A DNA stretch of 64,000 nucleotides from assembly GCF_947242115.1 (NCBI RefSeq), contig NC_074712.1, forward strand, positions 20,918,915-20,982,914. Direction: 5' to 3'. Below the pieces are notes generated by a model. The model was given only the letters and a program-made list of their open reading frames with translations, was not told the DNA's origin and did no database searches. This DNA is from Biomphalaria glabrata (Eukaryota; Mollusca; Gastropoda; Planorbidae). The position numbers and the translations under genes were made by a program. Positions 34,050 through 45,660 of the stretch are shown here, piece by piece; the stretch's first letter is position 1, and each line of letters opens with the position of its first letter.

Positions 34050-34132
34050 CCGCCATCGAGTCCAACAAGGGGACGGGCCATTCGGATGTCCAGAATGAGC
34101 CCGCCAGGGCTACACAGGTGCTATACTCAGTC

Positions 34133-34168
34133 AGCTGCTACATCGGACATGTGTCCGATACAGCAGCT
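34133..34168. other. Hairpin 1 in the LINE 5' leader
   Basis: AGCTGCTACATCGGACA pairs with TGTCCGATACAGCAGCT: 17-base arms with one mismatch and a two-base loop. Located 84 bases upstream of the ORF1 start. Confidence 0.8.
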
Positions 34169-34196
34169 CCCTGATTGACCCTCCAGCCACCGCCCT

Positions 34197-34223
34197 CCAG
34201 CATAGGTCGACGACCTATGCTGG
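34197..34223. other. Hairpin 2 in the LINE 5' leader
   Basis: Perfect 13-base arms, CCAGCATAGGTCG and CGACCTATGCTGG, around a single A. 28 bases beyond hairpin 1. Confidence 0.9.
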
Positions 34224-34563
34224 TAGCTCGGCATGACCAGCCGGTTGACCCAGAGCGGGCCATCTGGGTCTCAGGTCTAGGGGAACTTGGAGCCAAAGTA
34301 TTGTGTTGTTGTGGTTTATCCTCAGATAGCCACCACTCAAACACCAGGATCTCTTTATCCCCCCTTACCCATCGCAGTCCACGGCAAACGGACTGGTCTA
34401 GGACGTAGTGAGAATTTAAAGTTAAGGAGACAGTGTGATGATCAATGAAGGCAGACTTAGGAAAAGAGGAGGCAGACACAATGATAGAAAAGAAGTAGGG
34501 CACTTTTGAGCTCCAAAAGTGCTAAGGAAAGAGGAGCGCAGTTTAACGTCATGTCTCGGGACG

Positions 34564-34575
34564 CTAAACTTACAG
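34564..34575. repeat. Target-site duplication of the I-group LINE (right)
   Basis: CTAAACTTACAG, matching 28721-28732 exactly. Confidence 0.85.
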
Positions 34576-35965
34576 AGCCCATGTGAAATTAATTATTTCA
34601 CATTTCTATTATATCCCTCATACATATTAGTATGTCTCACACGCTTTTGAACTTATAGTTCCTTGGATGAGTTTCATTTTGATTAATTATATCAAACCCT
34701 TATACTGTATATCGATCCATAGTATTTTACTTTTATCTTATCCTTTAGTATATAATATGCTCATTCCCCATTGTACTATAACTGATTGCTTATCGTCGTA
34801 ATCAAATTTAATTGATGAATCTTGAGTAGTATCATCCTACATTGTATGATGACACATTTATTGTGGTTATCTTACTTGTATCTTTTTGTTATTGAGTTAT
34901 ATGCATGCTTTGAGATTTTATACTTAATTGTCTTAAATGCCTTATTGGGATTGATACCAATGCCTACATCTGATTGATTGCAAGGTATATGGGAATCCTT
35001 GCTCAATGCCTTTAGGAGGTTCCTAATTGTCTGTCTTATCCCCAGCCTGGTTGCTACCCCTGGTTGCTACACACGATTGCTACACCCGACTCCTATAACT
35101 ACCAGATCTCCAGCTAAGCTGTAACCGGAGCAGACCACACCAGATACCCCCCCCCCCAATTATATACCTGTTAGCAAGAAGGCATTGCCTACTGTCCTTG
35201 GCCTTAACATATTGCCCAGTGTCCACAGTGCCTTAACTGCCCAGTATCATCTGCCCAGTACCCGGCCCAAACTGTCCACTGCCCAATAGCTATTGCCTAA
35301 TGCCGACTGATTAGAGCAACCTTCGCCGCAGAAGATAAACTGGTGTTGAGTTAGCACGGCTCTCTACGAGCTAGAGATCACAGCTGAGAGATCACCCCAC
35401 TACAACTTAGTCTGCAGCACCAACCCTCTCTACTGCTAAACAGGCAGCGGCCTCACCCTAGAGCCAGTTTGCCTACAGCATAGAGGATATCCCGAGCCGA
35501 CGTCCTAAGACAGAGCCGGATGACTCATCCTTCTGAGTGCCAGTCCTTCGACCGCCAGAAGACGACCCACGGGCTAACAGCTAAGAAAATAAGTAGCCAG
35601 ACATAGGAACATTCTTCTCTTCCAATCACTCACCAATTAGCAATCCATGATGAGCAGTTATGTTAGATATTAGCACCTTCGTTTAATTTCTCGATAATAA
35701 TTTTATTTGATCATTTATCTTTTGTAAACCTTCATTTATTAAATTATATTTATTTATAAACTTATAATATTTGTCTGTTCTTAAGGTTAGTTGCGGTGTG
35801 CCTGTACAAAATCTTATATGTGAGCGGGATAAATTAATAAAATTTCCCCCTAGACTTAAATAAACCAGCCAATTATTAACTAATTTAACATCTCGTCACA
35901 ACCTGTGACCTTTATTTTTCTACACTGATGTGTTATTTCCAGAATGTGACGATAGTGTATACATT
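34576..35965. other. No gene seen; possible long solo LTR-like repeat
   Basis: From about 34582 (TGTGAAATTAATTATTTCAC, itself a 7-base inverted repeat) to 35902 (ATCTCGTCACA) the sequence has TG...CA ends and a GC-richer middle (35040-35600) with repeated GCCCAGT/GCCTA phrases, as in some long LTRs. No target duplication was found, so this is tentative. Confidence 0.25.
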
Positions 35966-36165
35966 ATATGACTAGGGTGGTGTGCCATACAATTGTTGAG
36001 TGTATCTTTTGTTTATTTTGTATTGAGAGTGAGTTGATGACTATTTATTTACATAGTTGTAACATATGACTAGGGCGGTTTGCCTTACTATTTTTGAATG
36101 TGTAACTTTTATTTTGTGTTGAGAAGGCAAGTCGATGGCCATTCATTTACACAATTATTTGACTT
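35966..36165. repeat. About 97-bp tandem duplication
   Basis: ATATGACTAGGGTGGTGTGCC...TTTACATAGTTGTAAC is followed by ATATGACTAGGGCGGTTTGCC...TTTACACAATTATT, two diverged copies. Confidence 0.75.
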
Positions 36166-36849
36166 TTTTTGTAAATAAACTTTGTATATATGTTTACCTG
36201 TGACTTTAAGTCTTGTGTTGCATACATTAGTTTAATTGTATACCTGGAGGTTATACCTAATAACCTAGGCAGTACTAGTAGGGACCAATGTATTTCTGGA
36301 CGAGCGTGCCAGCACACCTTTAACACTGATCTGTTGATCTAAAATACCTAAATCTAGGTATAATTCTATTTGAATCTTTTTAGCTATACCCGCTAAAAGG
36401 TAATGTGAACTGATCATATTGGTTCATGAATCCTCTTTAGGTCACAAGGGTAAAAGACACACGAATTCATTTTTTGATCAGATTTCCGGACACTTTCTAG
36501 ATTCATACACATAAAACTCTGTCACTTCTCACTTGTATGAAAAGCTTTTCTATTCTTTTCTATTTTATTTTATTTTATTCTACTAATAAAGGTTATTAAT
36601 AAAGGAAAAAATATTTTTGAATGAGCCGTTAATATTTTTTATGTTGATCTAAGTTGCTATTTTCTTAACCAATGCCCGAATCCATCAAAGAAACCGGCAA
36701 CTATAAATGAAAAAGTCAGTAACCTATTGAAAAAGTCTATGACCTATTGAAAAAGACGTACCTGAAGTTTAAAAAACAAAATGTGGTGTATTTTTATGAA
36801 AATAAAAGGCTAGCATAATTATTTTTAAAACAAAACGGTTCGCTCAGCA

Positions 36850-37150
36850 AAACACTAAGTAGCCCTTGCACCTAAACTTTCTAAGCCACAGAATATGGTA
36901 AAATCAGATTTTCTATACACTCTTCGTATGCGTTGTTCATTATGTCGGAGAACATGTCCCGCAAACCTCATGCGACGCTCTGTCACATCCCCATCAAGTG
37001 GTCGACCCCCAGTTCGGCATAGGATTTCTTTGTTTGAGACGTGATTTCTATGACTGACTTTTAAAATCCGTCTCAGCCCTCTTTGTTGAGCCACATTTAG
37101 TCTTTTTCAATTTTGGCAGATGATGTCCATGTCTCGCATGCATAAGATAG
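36850..37150 (-). mobile_element. LINE ORF2 C-terminal fragment
   Basis: Minus strand: YACETWTSSAKIEK, then AQQRGLRRILKVSHRNHVSN, KEILCRTGGRPL and ERRMRFAGHVLRHNEQRI. This is the common C-terminal segment of invertebrate LINE reverse transcriptases, of a type different from the LRWAGHV copies at 1-690 and 10970. A stop near 37100 breaks it. About 95 codons remain. Confidence 0.75.
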
Positions 37151-37184
37151 ATCTAGAGTCTTTTAATTTTGTACAAGAGAAAGA

Positions 37185-37205
37185 GACAAAGAGAGAGAGA
37201 GAGAG
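37185..37205. repeat. (GA)n microsatellite
   Basis: Short run of GAGA units after AAAGAGACAAAG. Confidence 0.8.
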
Positions 37206-37369
37206 CAAGGGATAGATCTATTGTCATTTCGATACATTCCAAAGAGATGAAATATACTATAACAATAAATTAAAGCAAATCGATATTATAAAAATATATG
37301 TACATTCGCGAAAAATCGCAAGCTTTTTAAAACCTTTGTATTTTATTTTCGGTATTTCCCAACGATTTT

Positions 37370-39240
37370 TAGCTGCCCCCGTAAGGGGGAAAGTCGCTAT
37401 AGGGTGTGTGCAAAATGTCCGTATGTCCGTCTGTCACACTCAGATCTCGAAAACTAGAAGAGAAATGAATAATATTTTTTCACCATGCAATGCAGCCTGA
37501 AAAGTTTAGGTGCAGCGGCTACTTTTGTTTTCTAAAAGCAAACCGTGAATTTATAAATTAATTATGCAAGCGATTTTTTCATAATAATACACCAATTCTA
37601 AAACAATTACTTAAATGTAAGGAAGGTAATGTTACAATATGTTAACAAAGTAGGACAATTTTTTGTGTATTTTCAGTATCACAAAGTCAAATATATTTAT
37701 AAAATGTACAAGAAATGTTCACAACAAATATATATATACCTGATATAGATGTTTTTTCTGGTCAACTAGCTGTTAAAATTAAAAGAAAACATGTATATTT
37801 GTTAATAAAAGGCTAAGAATGTATGTAACTATCACGTACATTTTTTAAAATGGACTTTTTATGCAGCGACTTTCGTGCAGTAGCGTAACCAGTAGAAGCA
37901 AAACATGGTACTAATCAGTTTCCTCAAAATTTTTAAATAATCAGATTTTATTTATTTTTTGTTTAGTTCCCATATCAGGATAAAAGACACTTATTTTTGT
38001 GCGTTTGATTTGCCGGTCGAACTGTCTGTCACGTTAAGATAACAAAAACAACTCTAAAATCTATTCCGAAACATCTCAAAAGTTTTAAGTATATATAATA
38101 GATTGTTCCGGATGTTTTTGTGAAAATAAATCAATGCCAACGAATGATTGTTTGCTATTCTAACTTATATTACATTAATTTCCCCGTTTAAACGTTGCAA
38201 AATCACATGATCAATAATATGTTGTTTTTTAATGTAAATAGCATATAAATGCTAAATGAAAATCTGACTTATATTTCATTAACTATAAATTGTCAAATGA
38301 TTGTTTGAAATCGTATAATTGACTAAATTACACTTATATTCTTAAACAATACGTCACTATAGTTTATTTATAGATATCAAATTGTTCCGTATTTTCCACT
38401 TAAAACAAATTTATGTCAAATGACGTTATTTTTTTTAAATATCGACAATAGGTTGTTGAGGATTTAAAAATAAGAAAGTAATTTATTAGAAACGATTATT
38501 GAGAATCGGTTTTTATACTTATTTTGCAGTTAATTTTCTTGATAAAACATAACAAAAGTTGTTTAATCGGTAAAGAATGTTCCGGATTTTGATTTGGAAA
38601 AGAAATCGACATACATTACTTTAATTTTCTTACAAATCTTCGCCAAAAATTTTCCAAATTTAGTATGAAAAATCTTCTAACGCCAAATAACTGTTAGAAA
38701 CCCTCTCTTCTAATAAATAAAACAGATAATCTTCTTCTCATTTACGAAAATTGGTTGTTCCGGATTTCTTATAAAAATTTTGTTTAACTTTATTTATGTA
38801 AAATTGCACTTTTCTCCTACACTACATTTAATTTCTTAGATAAAACGTTAGAAAATCTAATAATCGTTAATATTATGTTCCGATTTTTAAGGAAAACAAC
38901 TTCCTAACACAAAAGTATGGTTTGAAAATCTCTCCAGAAGGCTATGGTACATCTAATTTTCATACGAGACCATCCTAAAAATTTAATCAACGGTATTAGA
39001 TTTATCTGGAATTCTTATTTTCTTTCACTAAATAAAAATCCGGAACAATTTATTGTAGAAACTTAAAACTATTGCGATTTTTTAGAACGGAAATTAAATT
39101 TTATTCAGATTTTCAATAGCTTTTAGTCTTTTTTTTTTTCGATATTAACATGACGGACAGACAAAACGCACAAAACATGCGTCTTTAATCATTATATATA
39201 CATATATTTGGATAAGGAAGGGTTACTGCTAGTTAATTAT
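37370..39240. repeat. Degenerate AT-rich repeat block with recurring GTTCCGGAT
   Basis: The left part (37380-37560: GCCCCCGTAAGGGGG hairpin, GTCCGTCTGTCACACTCAGA, GCGGCTACTTTTGTTTTC) is re-found, diverged, at 39960-40210. Inside, GTTCCGGAT or a close variant recurs at about 38107, 38383, 38580, 38757 and 38877, and in inverted form at 39048, with similar AT-rich sequence after each. It looks like a decayed tandem or fold-back element. No coding. Confidence 0.45.
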
Positions 39241-39544
39241 ATAATTAAATTTAAAGATACTAAATTATATAATATATCAGAAATTGATACCGTTGATTAA
39301 AAAAAATAATTCATTTAAAAAAAACTGGACATACATACTTGTATTAACTGAGCCGACATTATTCGAAATGATTAGAACATAAGCATTTCTATTCAAATTA
39401 CTTAGGCACACTAAACTCAAGTAAATATTCAATGTTACAAAACTCACCTCACCTCTGTGAATACTTTGTTGTGAGGTGGTTAGAGATCTGGTTTGCTTGT
39501 ACTTTAAAATGTCTCAAGTTGTTGCTAAACCTGACAAGTTATCC

Positions 39545-40991
39545 CAGCGTTTCTCAAACTGTGGGGCACGTTGCCTTAAAGGAGTCACTACTTTCCTTTA
39601 ATTTTTTTAACGGACAAAAGTTGTGCTGTATTTGTTACATTCATTACTCTACATTTGAATGTTAATGAAGTGAAAATGTACTTCTCACTAATGTTTAAAA
39701 AATTTGTAAGAATTTCATGAACTGACATCGTTTCATCGTCTAAATAAGAACTTTTCAAATACCAATACGTTTTCGTGAAAGACATTTACAAGGACGCATT
39801 TCCCTACGTCTCGGCTAGAGTGAGCAAGCCATACAATTATAAAGCAGAATGGTCTCATTTATCACGAATTTTGTCTGCTTAAAGATTATAAAGATGCTCT
39901 ATATGTACCTCGAATTAGTATTTTGTAATGGCCCTTACAGCCTATTTTTTTTTTCACTAAATTTGACATGCGCTTTTTTTAGTCAATCCCGAAAAGACGC
40001 TATTAGTTTTTTGTGGTATGTCTGTCCGTCCGTCCCGTATAGATATCGTAAACTAAAAAAGATAATGAAAATTCGACTTCATAATATTTTAGACCATTCA
40101 AAGTTCTGATGTCTGATGTTACGGCTACTTTTTTCTTTTCTGAAAACGAATAATCAAATTTTTAAATAAATTATGCAAGCAGTTTTTTTCATAAAAATAC
40201 ACCATCTTACAATTATTCACTATTAATAGTAACAAACATGGAGGCCTTTTAGTAAGGGAGATGACTATTTACCATTTTTTAACACATTTATGCAAACAAT
40301 TTTAGATTTTTGTCAAAAAAAATATTTTTTTTACAATTGTATATTTAAAAAAAAAAAATTAAAAAGAAAAAATCTATAATCTATATAAGTTGAACATAAT
40401 TTAAAACAACAATTAATAAATAGTTTTTCATATCATTATGTGAACCGCAGAGCACCTCAATAACCATGAAATAATAAACTAAAGGAATTTTTTTTTTATG
40501 GAAATTTTTCTTTGCTATGGCTTTAAATAGGAGATTGACCATTTACAAAACAATTAGATCATTATAAGACATCAGTTAGGCCAGGTTCACATCTAATTTC
40601 ACTTTCACCTATCCCTTGGTCTGCTGGACCGTTGGGACACCACACATGATCTGCCAACCTTCTTTCTCCATTCTTCTGTCATTTGTATTTGATAGAATTT
40701 CATTTTTATATTCTTTCTGAAAATATTGAAACCTGACTTTTTACCTGCCTGGGTGGACCACTTCGGGGGCCGATTTTTTAGTTTGTGTTTTCGCACAAAC
40801 TGTCTTTGTAACCTTGTTTTTATCATGTTGAATAATGCGCTGTGGAGCAAGGAGAAGATGTTTCTGTAGTTCAGAACGTAGGGAAATGTCTCCAGAAAGC
40901 AGACTACAATGTCCGTGGCTGTGGGGCGCGGGAGTAAATTGTTTTGCCTTAAGGGGGGAGGCTTGGCTTGGTGAACGTTTGAGAAACACTG
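39545..40991. mobile_element. hAT-type non-autonomous element (1.45 kb)
   Basis: Starts CAGCGTTTCTCAAACTGTGG at 39545. Its other end, read on minus from 40991, is CAGTGTTTCTCAAACGTTC, the standard inverted end of many hAT elements. The flanking 8-mers AGTTATCC and CGTTGACC match at five of eight positions, a decayed 8-bp duplication. No transposase inside. It contains the diverged repeat seen at 37380-37560. Confidence 0.65.
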
Positions 40992-41610
40992 CGTTGACCT
41001 GTTAAAGCGCTTTGCACAACAATAACATGTGATTCAAAAGACCCAGAAAACGAAGGTTTTAGCCAAATCTTTTTCTGATTAAGTACCGATAAACACAAAC
41101 GCAGCAAGTCTCACCCCTCGTACTTTAAAGCTGCTATATCAAAAAATCTAATGACCTTTTTTATCGCTATATTAATAGCTTTTGAAGGGATATGGTGGCT
41201 TGCCGATCAAGTCAGAGGGTAATTATAGGCTTGTAGCCGCAATGTCACAAGAAATAAAGCTTGAGCCTGTTGGAGTCTTTTCTCTGCATGTATATTGGCA
41301 TAAGGAGTTGCTCGTAAAGTCTAACTTTCACCATCAGCTGAGCTCCATCAAGAGCGAATATTTATCTGTGCTCCATAGAAGGATGGGTTTGAAGAATTAA
41401 ATGATTTCTAGATCTTGATACCAGGAGTTATTTTGACACACTTTGAGCATTGGCTTCCTTCCCTTACAACTACTTATAAGATAGGTAGACGCCTTTACCT
41501 ATTACATAAAACTACATTAAATTAGGGACATAAGTTTTAACAAAATGTTTATTCTGAGTTGTTGTATTTTCTACAACTTACTATTCTAAACCTGGCAACG
41601 ATTAGGAAAC
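40992..41610. other. No gene recognised
   Basis: A 72-codon frame at 41182-41400 (plus) has no recognised motif, and its coding status is doubtful. Confidence 0.3.
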
Positions 41611-42388
41611 TGTAGCGCTATACAACTGTGGTGACGACGCTAAAGGTTTAAAAGTGTGTGCGGTCAGCTAGCACGTGTAACACAGGTCAGCTTGGTGATT
41701 ATTGTCAACTTTGTCAAAGGGCAAGGGACAGTACTGGTATGAGCTCTGAACTAGAGATGGGAAACGAACCGAACCCGAACCGAACGAACCGAACTCGAAC
41801 CTCACTTATGACCGAACCGAACCCGAACTTTGAAACTGCTTGGTACGAACCGAACCGAACGAACCCTCCTTATCTTAACCGAACTAATGTTGCAATTTGT
41901 TCATCCTTTTTTTTTTATTATTTTTGGTTTAAAATAATAAAAAAAAATTACTTAAATATTTTATTTAAATTCTAATGATTCCATTATACGTTGAAAACTT
42001 GGGAGGGGGGGGGGGTATTTTGAAAACTTTAAAAAAAAAAAAAAGGGCGCGCTGGGGTTCCCATGGGTTTTTCCGTATGTGCCGACTCCGCCCTGGCCTT
42101 GAATTTTCGCGGGCTGTTTGCAATATTGGTTTTGAGTTGAATAAGCGCCCTCTAATTAGATCTAGATCTAGACTAGTTCCTAGTAAGTATAAAGTCAACA
42201 TTAAAATATTGTCACTTTTATTTGAGATGGCTGTTAGTTGAGAGTAGAATATTTTTTGCTGATTATAGAGTGTAGATATAAATCTACAATAAGTTCATTT
42301 GTGTTCTAGTTTAAAATAAATTTTAATTATCTTCTATTAAGTGAATTATTTTTACAAAATTGTGAAGTATTCCATATTGGAATATTAT

Positions 42389-42578
42389 CAGTGGCGTAGC
42401 AAGGGTGGGGGAGGAGGGGGAGAAATGGAAAATCTCCCCGGGCCCCCACTTGAGGGGGACCCAAATGAGTGTTTTTTTTTTACAATATTCAATATTACGC
42501 AAAATGCAGGGGGCCCCCCAAAGAGGTCCAGCCCCTCCCGGGCCCCCAAATGATGAAAAATTCCTAGCAATGCCCCTG
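42389..42578. mobile_element. hAT-type MITE, 190 bp
   Basis: Begins CAGTGGCGTAGCAAGG and ends, on minus, CAGGGGCATTGCTAGG. Flanked by AATATTAT and AATATTTT (seven of eight match). G/C-rich (GGGGGCCC blocks), unlike its surroundings. Confidence 0.75.
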
Positions 42579-43023
42579 AATATTTTTACTATTATTTTGT
42601 TTTGCATTATTGATCATCAGTATTTTTAATGCAGCGTTTCTCAAACTTTGGGTCCTCCCTCGTGGGTGGGGATGGCGAGTACCTTGAATTGGGGGATGGG
42701 GAGACGCAACTTCCTGACAAAAACGGGTGTCATAGAGTGGGTGTGTGTGTGTGTGGTGTCTGGTGGCGATAAGAAGAGGTTAAGCGACTGATTTGTGTTT
42801 ATGCATTGAGTATGATGAAATTAGCGTAATGCAAATGTGAAACGGCAGACAATCTTGAGACATGAAAGAGTAAAGACGTTGTTTTGTGGTGACCTAGATT
42901 TCGTTTAAATATCAGTATATTTCATTAATATTACATCTCTATCAAAAGTTAAATATGTGAATATTGTAATAACAGTTAGGCTATATTGAGTTGTTCACAT
43001 AAGAACTTTATTTTAAAGTTTAT

Positions 43024-45243
43024 ATGTTACTAGACATATGTTACCCGCGACCCGCGGGTCTTTATTTGCGCATTACTTTCGATATAGTCACTGAGAGTGT
43101 TTTGTAAGCAATTAAACGAAATAATAATGTAATAAGTAAAGCGAATGTGTCAATGTAAAAATAGTGTGAATAATGCTATCAAATCAAAATAGCTAATAGG
43201 CTTAAATCCATTTTTTTTAATTAAAACATTTCTTTTAAATAATCTAGTGGATTGGATTTAGATGTATGTTAAACGTAGCTAATAATCCTTTCACGTTATT
43301 TCAGTTTCGCTACGAAAATAAAATTAGTTTTGCGAAAATGGTTTACCCAAAGTCGATACATTCTTATCTATTAAAAACAAAAAGAGCGATAGCTTTGTTA
43401 AATAAATGGGATTATAAAGTGAACAATTAAACGAAATAATTTTTAGTACGCGATTCATGAATGAACATAGATCTAGGCCTATCTCAACTCGGCTTCGCAG
43501 CTTTCGTAAACGAATGTAACTTTAGAAAACCAATTTTGAATGTTTATTTGATCAAAATATGAAATGAATGGACTTTAATTAATATATTTATGTGTTAAAG
43601 TATTAAACTATCTGTGCGAAGAGAAGTTTTATCATCTTAGAGTTGGATTAGAGTTTTAGATCTAGGGATGGGATTATAAAGTAAACAATTAAACGAAATA
43701 ATTTTTAGTACGCGATTCATGAATGAATATAGATCTAGGCCTATCTCAACTCGGCTTCGCAGCTTTCGTAAACGAATGTAGCTTTAGAAAACCAAATTTG
43801 AATGTTTATTTGATCAAAATATGAAATGAATGGACTTTAATTAATATGTTTATGTGTTAAAGTATAAAACTATCTGTGCGAAGAGAAGTTTTATCATCTT
43901 AGAGTTGAATTAGAGTTTTAGATCTAGGGATGGGATTATAAAGTAAACAATTAAACGAAATAATTTTTAGTACGCGATTCATGAATGAATATAGATCTAG
44001 GCCTATCTCAACTCGGCTTCGCAGCTTTCGTAAACGAATGTAACTTTAGAAAACCAATTTTGAATGTTTATTTGATCAAAATATGAAATGAATGGACTTT
44101 AATTAATATATTTATGTGTTAAAGTATTAAACTATCTGTGCGAAGAGAAGTTTTATCATCTTAGAGTTGGATTAGAGTTTTAGATCTAGGGATGGGATTA
44201 TAAAGTAAACAATTAAACGAAATAATTTTTAGTACGCGATTCATGAATGAATATAGATCTAGGCCTATCTCAACTCGGCTTCGCAGCTTTCGTAAACGAA
44301 TGTAGCTTTAGAAAACCAAATTTGAATGTTTATTTGATCAAAATATGAAATGAATGGACTTTAATTAATATGTTTATGTGTTAAAGTATAAAACTATCTG
44401 TGCGAAGAGAAGTTTTATCATCTTAGAGTTGAATTAGAGTTTTAGATCTAGGGATGGGATTATAAAGTAAACAATTAAACGAAATAATTTTTAGTACGCG
44501 ATTCATGAATGAATATAGATCTAGGCCTATCTCAACTCGGCTTCGCAGCTTTCGTAAACGAATGTAGGCCTAGCTTTAGAAAACCAAATTTGAATGTTTA
44601 TTTGATCAAAATATGAAATGAATGGACTTTAATTAATATATTTATGTGTTTAAGTATAAAACTATCTGTGCGAAGAGAAGTTTTATCATCTTAGAGTTGA
44701 ATTAGAGTTTTAGATCTAGGGATGGGATTATAAAGTAAACAATTAAACGAATTAATTTTTAGTACGCGATTCATTACGGTATTGTCTAATGAAAGAATGT
44801 TCGTCAGGAAATCTGTAGTCACAGATGTCAGGAACTAATTTTTGTAAAAAATGCTTTTGAAACACAAAATTGAAGGTTAATTTTATTATATAATGAAATC
44901 AATGGATCTTCTTTTGTATTTTCATGTGTTAAGGTAAAAAACTATCTGCGCAAAGTGTATTTCTTAAAATTAGATCTAGGTCTAAATCCTTTCTATCTTT
45001 TCTCATGTCAACATTGTAGACATGGCCTAGATCCATAAAATACTATAGATGTAATAGAGTCGGACAACTTTATTTTTTTTGAGGGTCTTAAGTTTGTTTT
45101 GGGGCTACAATACATACACTACGGTCTAAGTTGGTACCCAAGGAACACTCCTGCCTAGTTTTATCAAGATTGGTCAAGCGGTTTTGATGTCTATAAGTAA
45201 CATACATACATACATACACCACACATTCTACTTTATAATATAG
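43024..45243. repeat. Dispersed repeat unit containing the 262-bp array
   Basis: Shares, in the same order, the segment at 43081 (ATAGTCACTGAGAGTG...AGTAAAGCGAATG) and the end (CTACGGTCTAAGTTGGTACC, CATACATACATACA, CTACTTTATAATATAGAT) with the element at 62101-63851. The beginning, ACCCGCGACCCGCGGGTC, is specific to this copy. No coding. Confidence 0.6.
43397..44770. repeat. 262-bp tandem array with alternating A and B units
   Basis: TCTAGGGATGGGATTATAAA recurs at 43661, 43923, 44185, 44447 and 44715, giving periods of 262, 262, 262 and 268 bp. Units alternate in linked variants: A has ACCAATTTTGAATG, AGTATTAAAC and GTTGGATTAG; B has ACCAAATTTGAATG, AGTATAAAAC and GTTGAATTAG. The order is A, B, A, B, B-like, so the older duplication step was a 524-bp dimer. 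One diverged single unit is at about 63230-63380. Confidence 0.9.
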
Positions 45244-45249
45244 ATTATA

Positions 45250-45660
45250 AGGCTTGTCTTCGAGTCCGAAGATTAGTGAGGAATGTTTTTCCCATGGCTG
45301 CGCAGTCCCAGATGTGACCTACATATTTTGCTACATCTAGGGCAAGCATAACCACTGTCTGCAGGTGGTCCATTTAGTTTTTCTTTTCTCGTCTGCGTTT
45401 GTCCTCGGCAGCGGATTTTCTTTTGTTCTCAAATGTGTATACCGCGGCCTTCGGGAGTGAACTCCAACTGACTCGTTCTGAGGCCGCATGTAACCAGGTG
45501 CTCTCTTCTATGTCAGCTAAGCAAAGTTGACTCCTAAGCTGGTCTTTGAAGCGTTTCTGTGGGGCGCCTCTGTTATGGCGGGATACGTGCCTTGCCCAGC
45601 GTAACTGACGGACCATAAGAAGTCCCTCTATATTATCCTTACCGGTAAAAATATAAAACG
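45250..45660 (-). mobile_element. RTE-like LINE C-terminal fragment
   Basis: On minus: NIEGLLMVRQLRWARHVS, then RGAPQKRFKDQLRSQL, IEESTWLHAASERVSW and a Lys/Arg-rich end. Same family as 10970-11190. Nested inside the 4.8-kb hAT-type element. Confidence 0.75.

Larger units (their letters stand above)
28733..34563 (-). mobile_element. Full-length I-group LINE (5.83 kb)
   Basis: Bounded by a perfect 12-bp duplication, CTAAACTTACAG. Read on minus: a 5' untranslated part (34563-34050) with two hairpins, ORF1 (34049-32628), ORF2 (32610-28966, two frameshifts), and a 3' untranslated part ending in ATCAAC-rich tail repeats. An RNase H domain after the RT together with a three-knuckle ORF1 places it in the I superfamily (I, Nimb, Loa or a related clade). 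The intact target duplication and mostly open frames suggest a recent insertion. Confidence 0.9.

Noticed and set aside
34576-35902. Long solo LTR with TGTGAAA...CGTCACA ends
   Set aside because: No matching target duplication and no second copy in the window; listed only as a weak possibility.
41182-41400. 72-codon plus-strand frame as a host gene
   Set aside because: No domain, signal peptide, splice evidence or homology that I can recognise.
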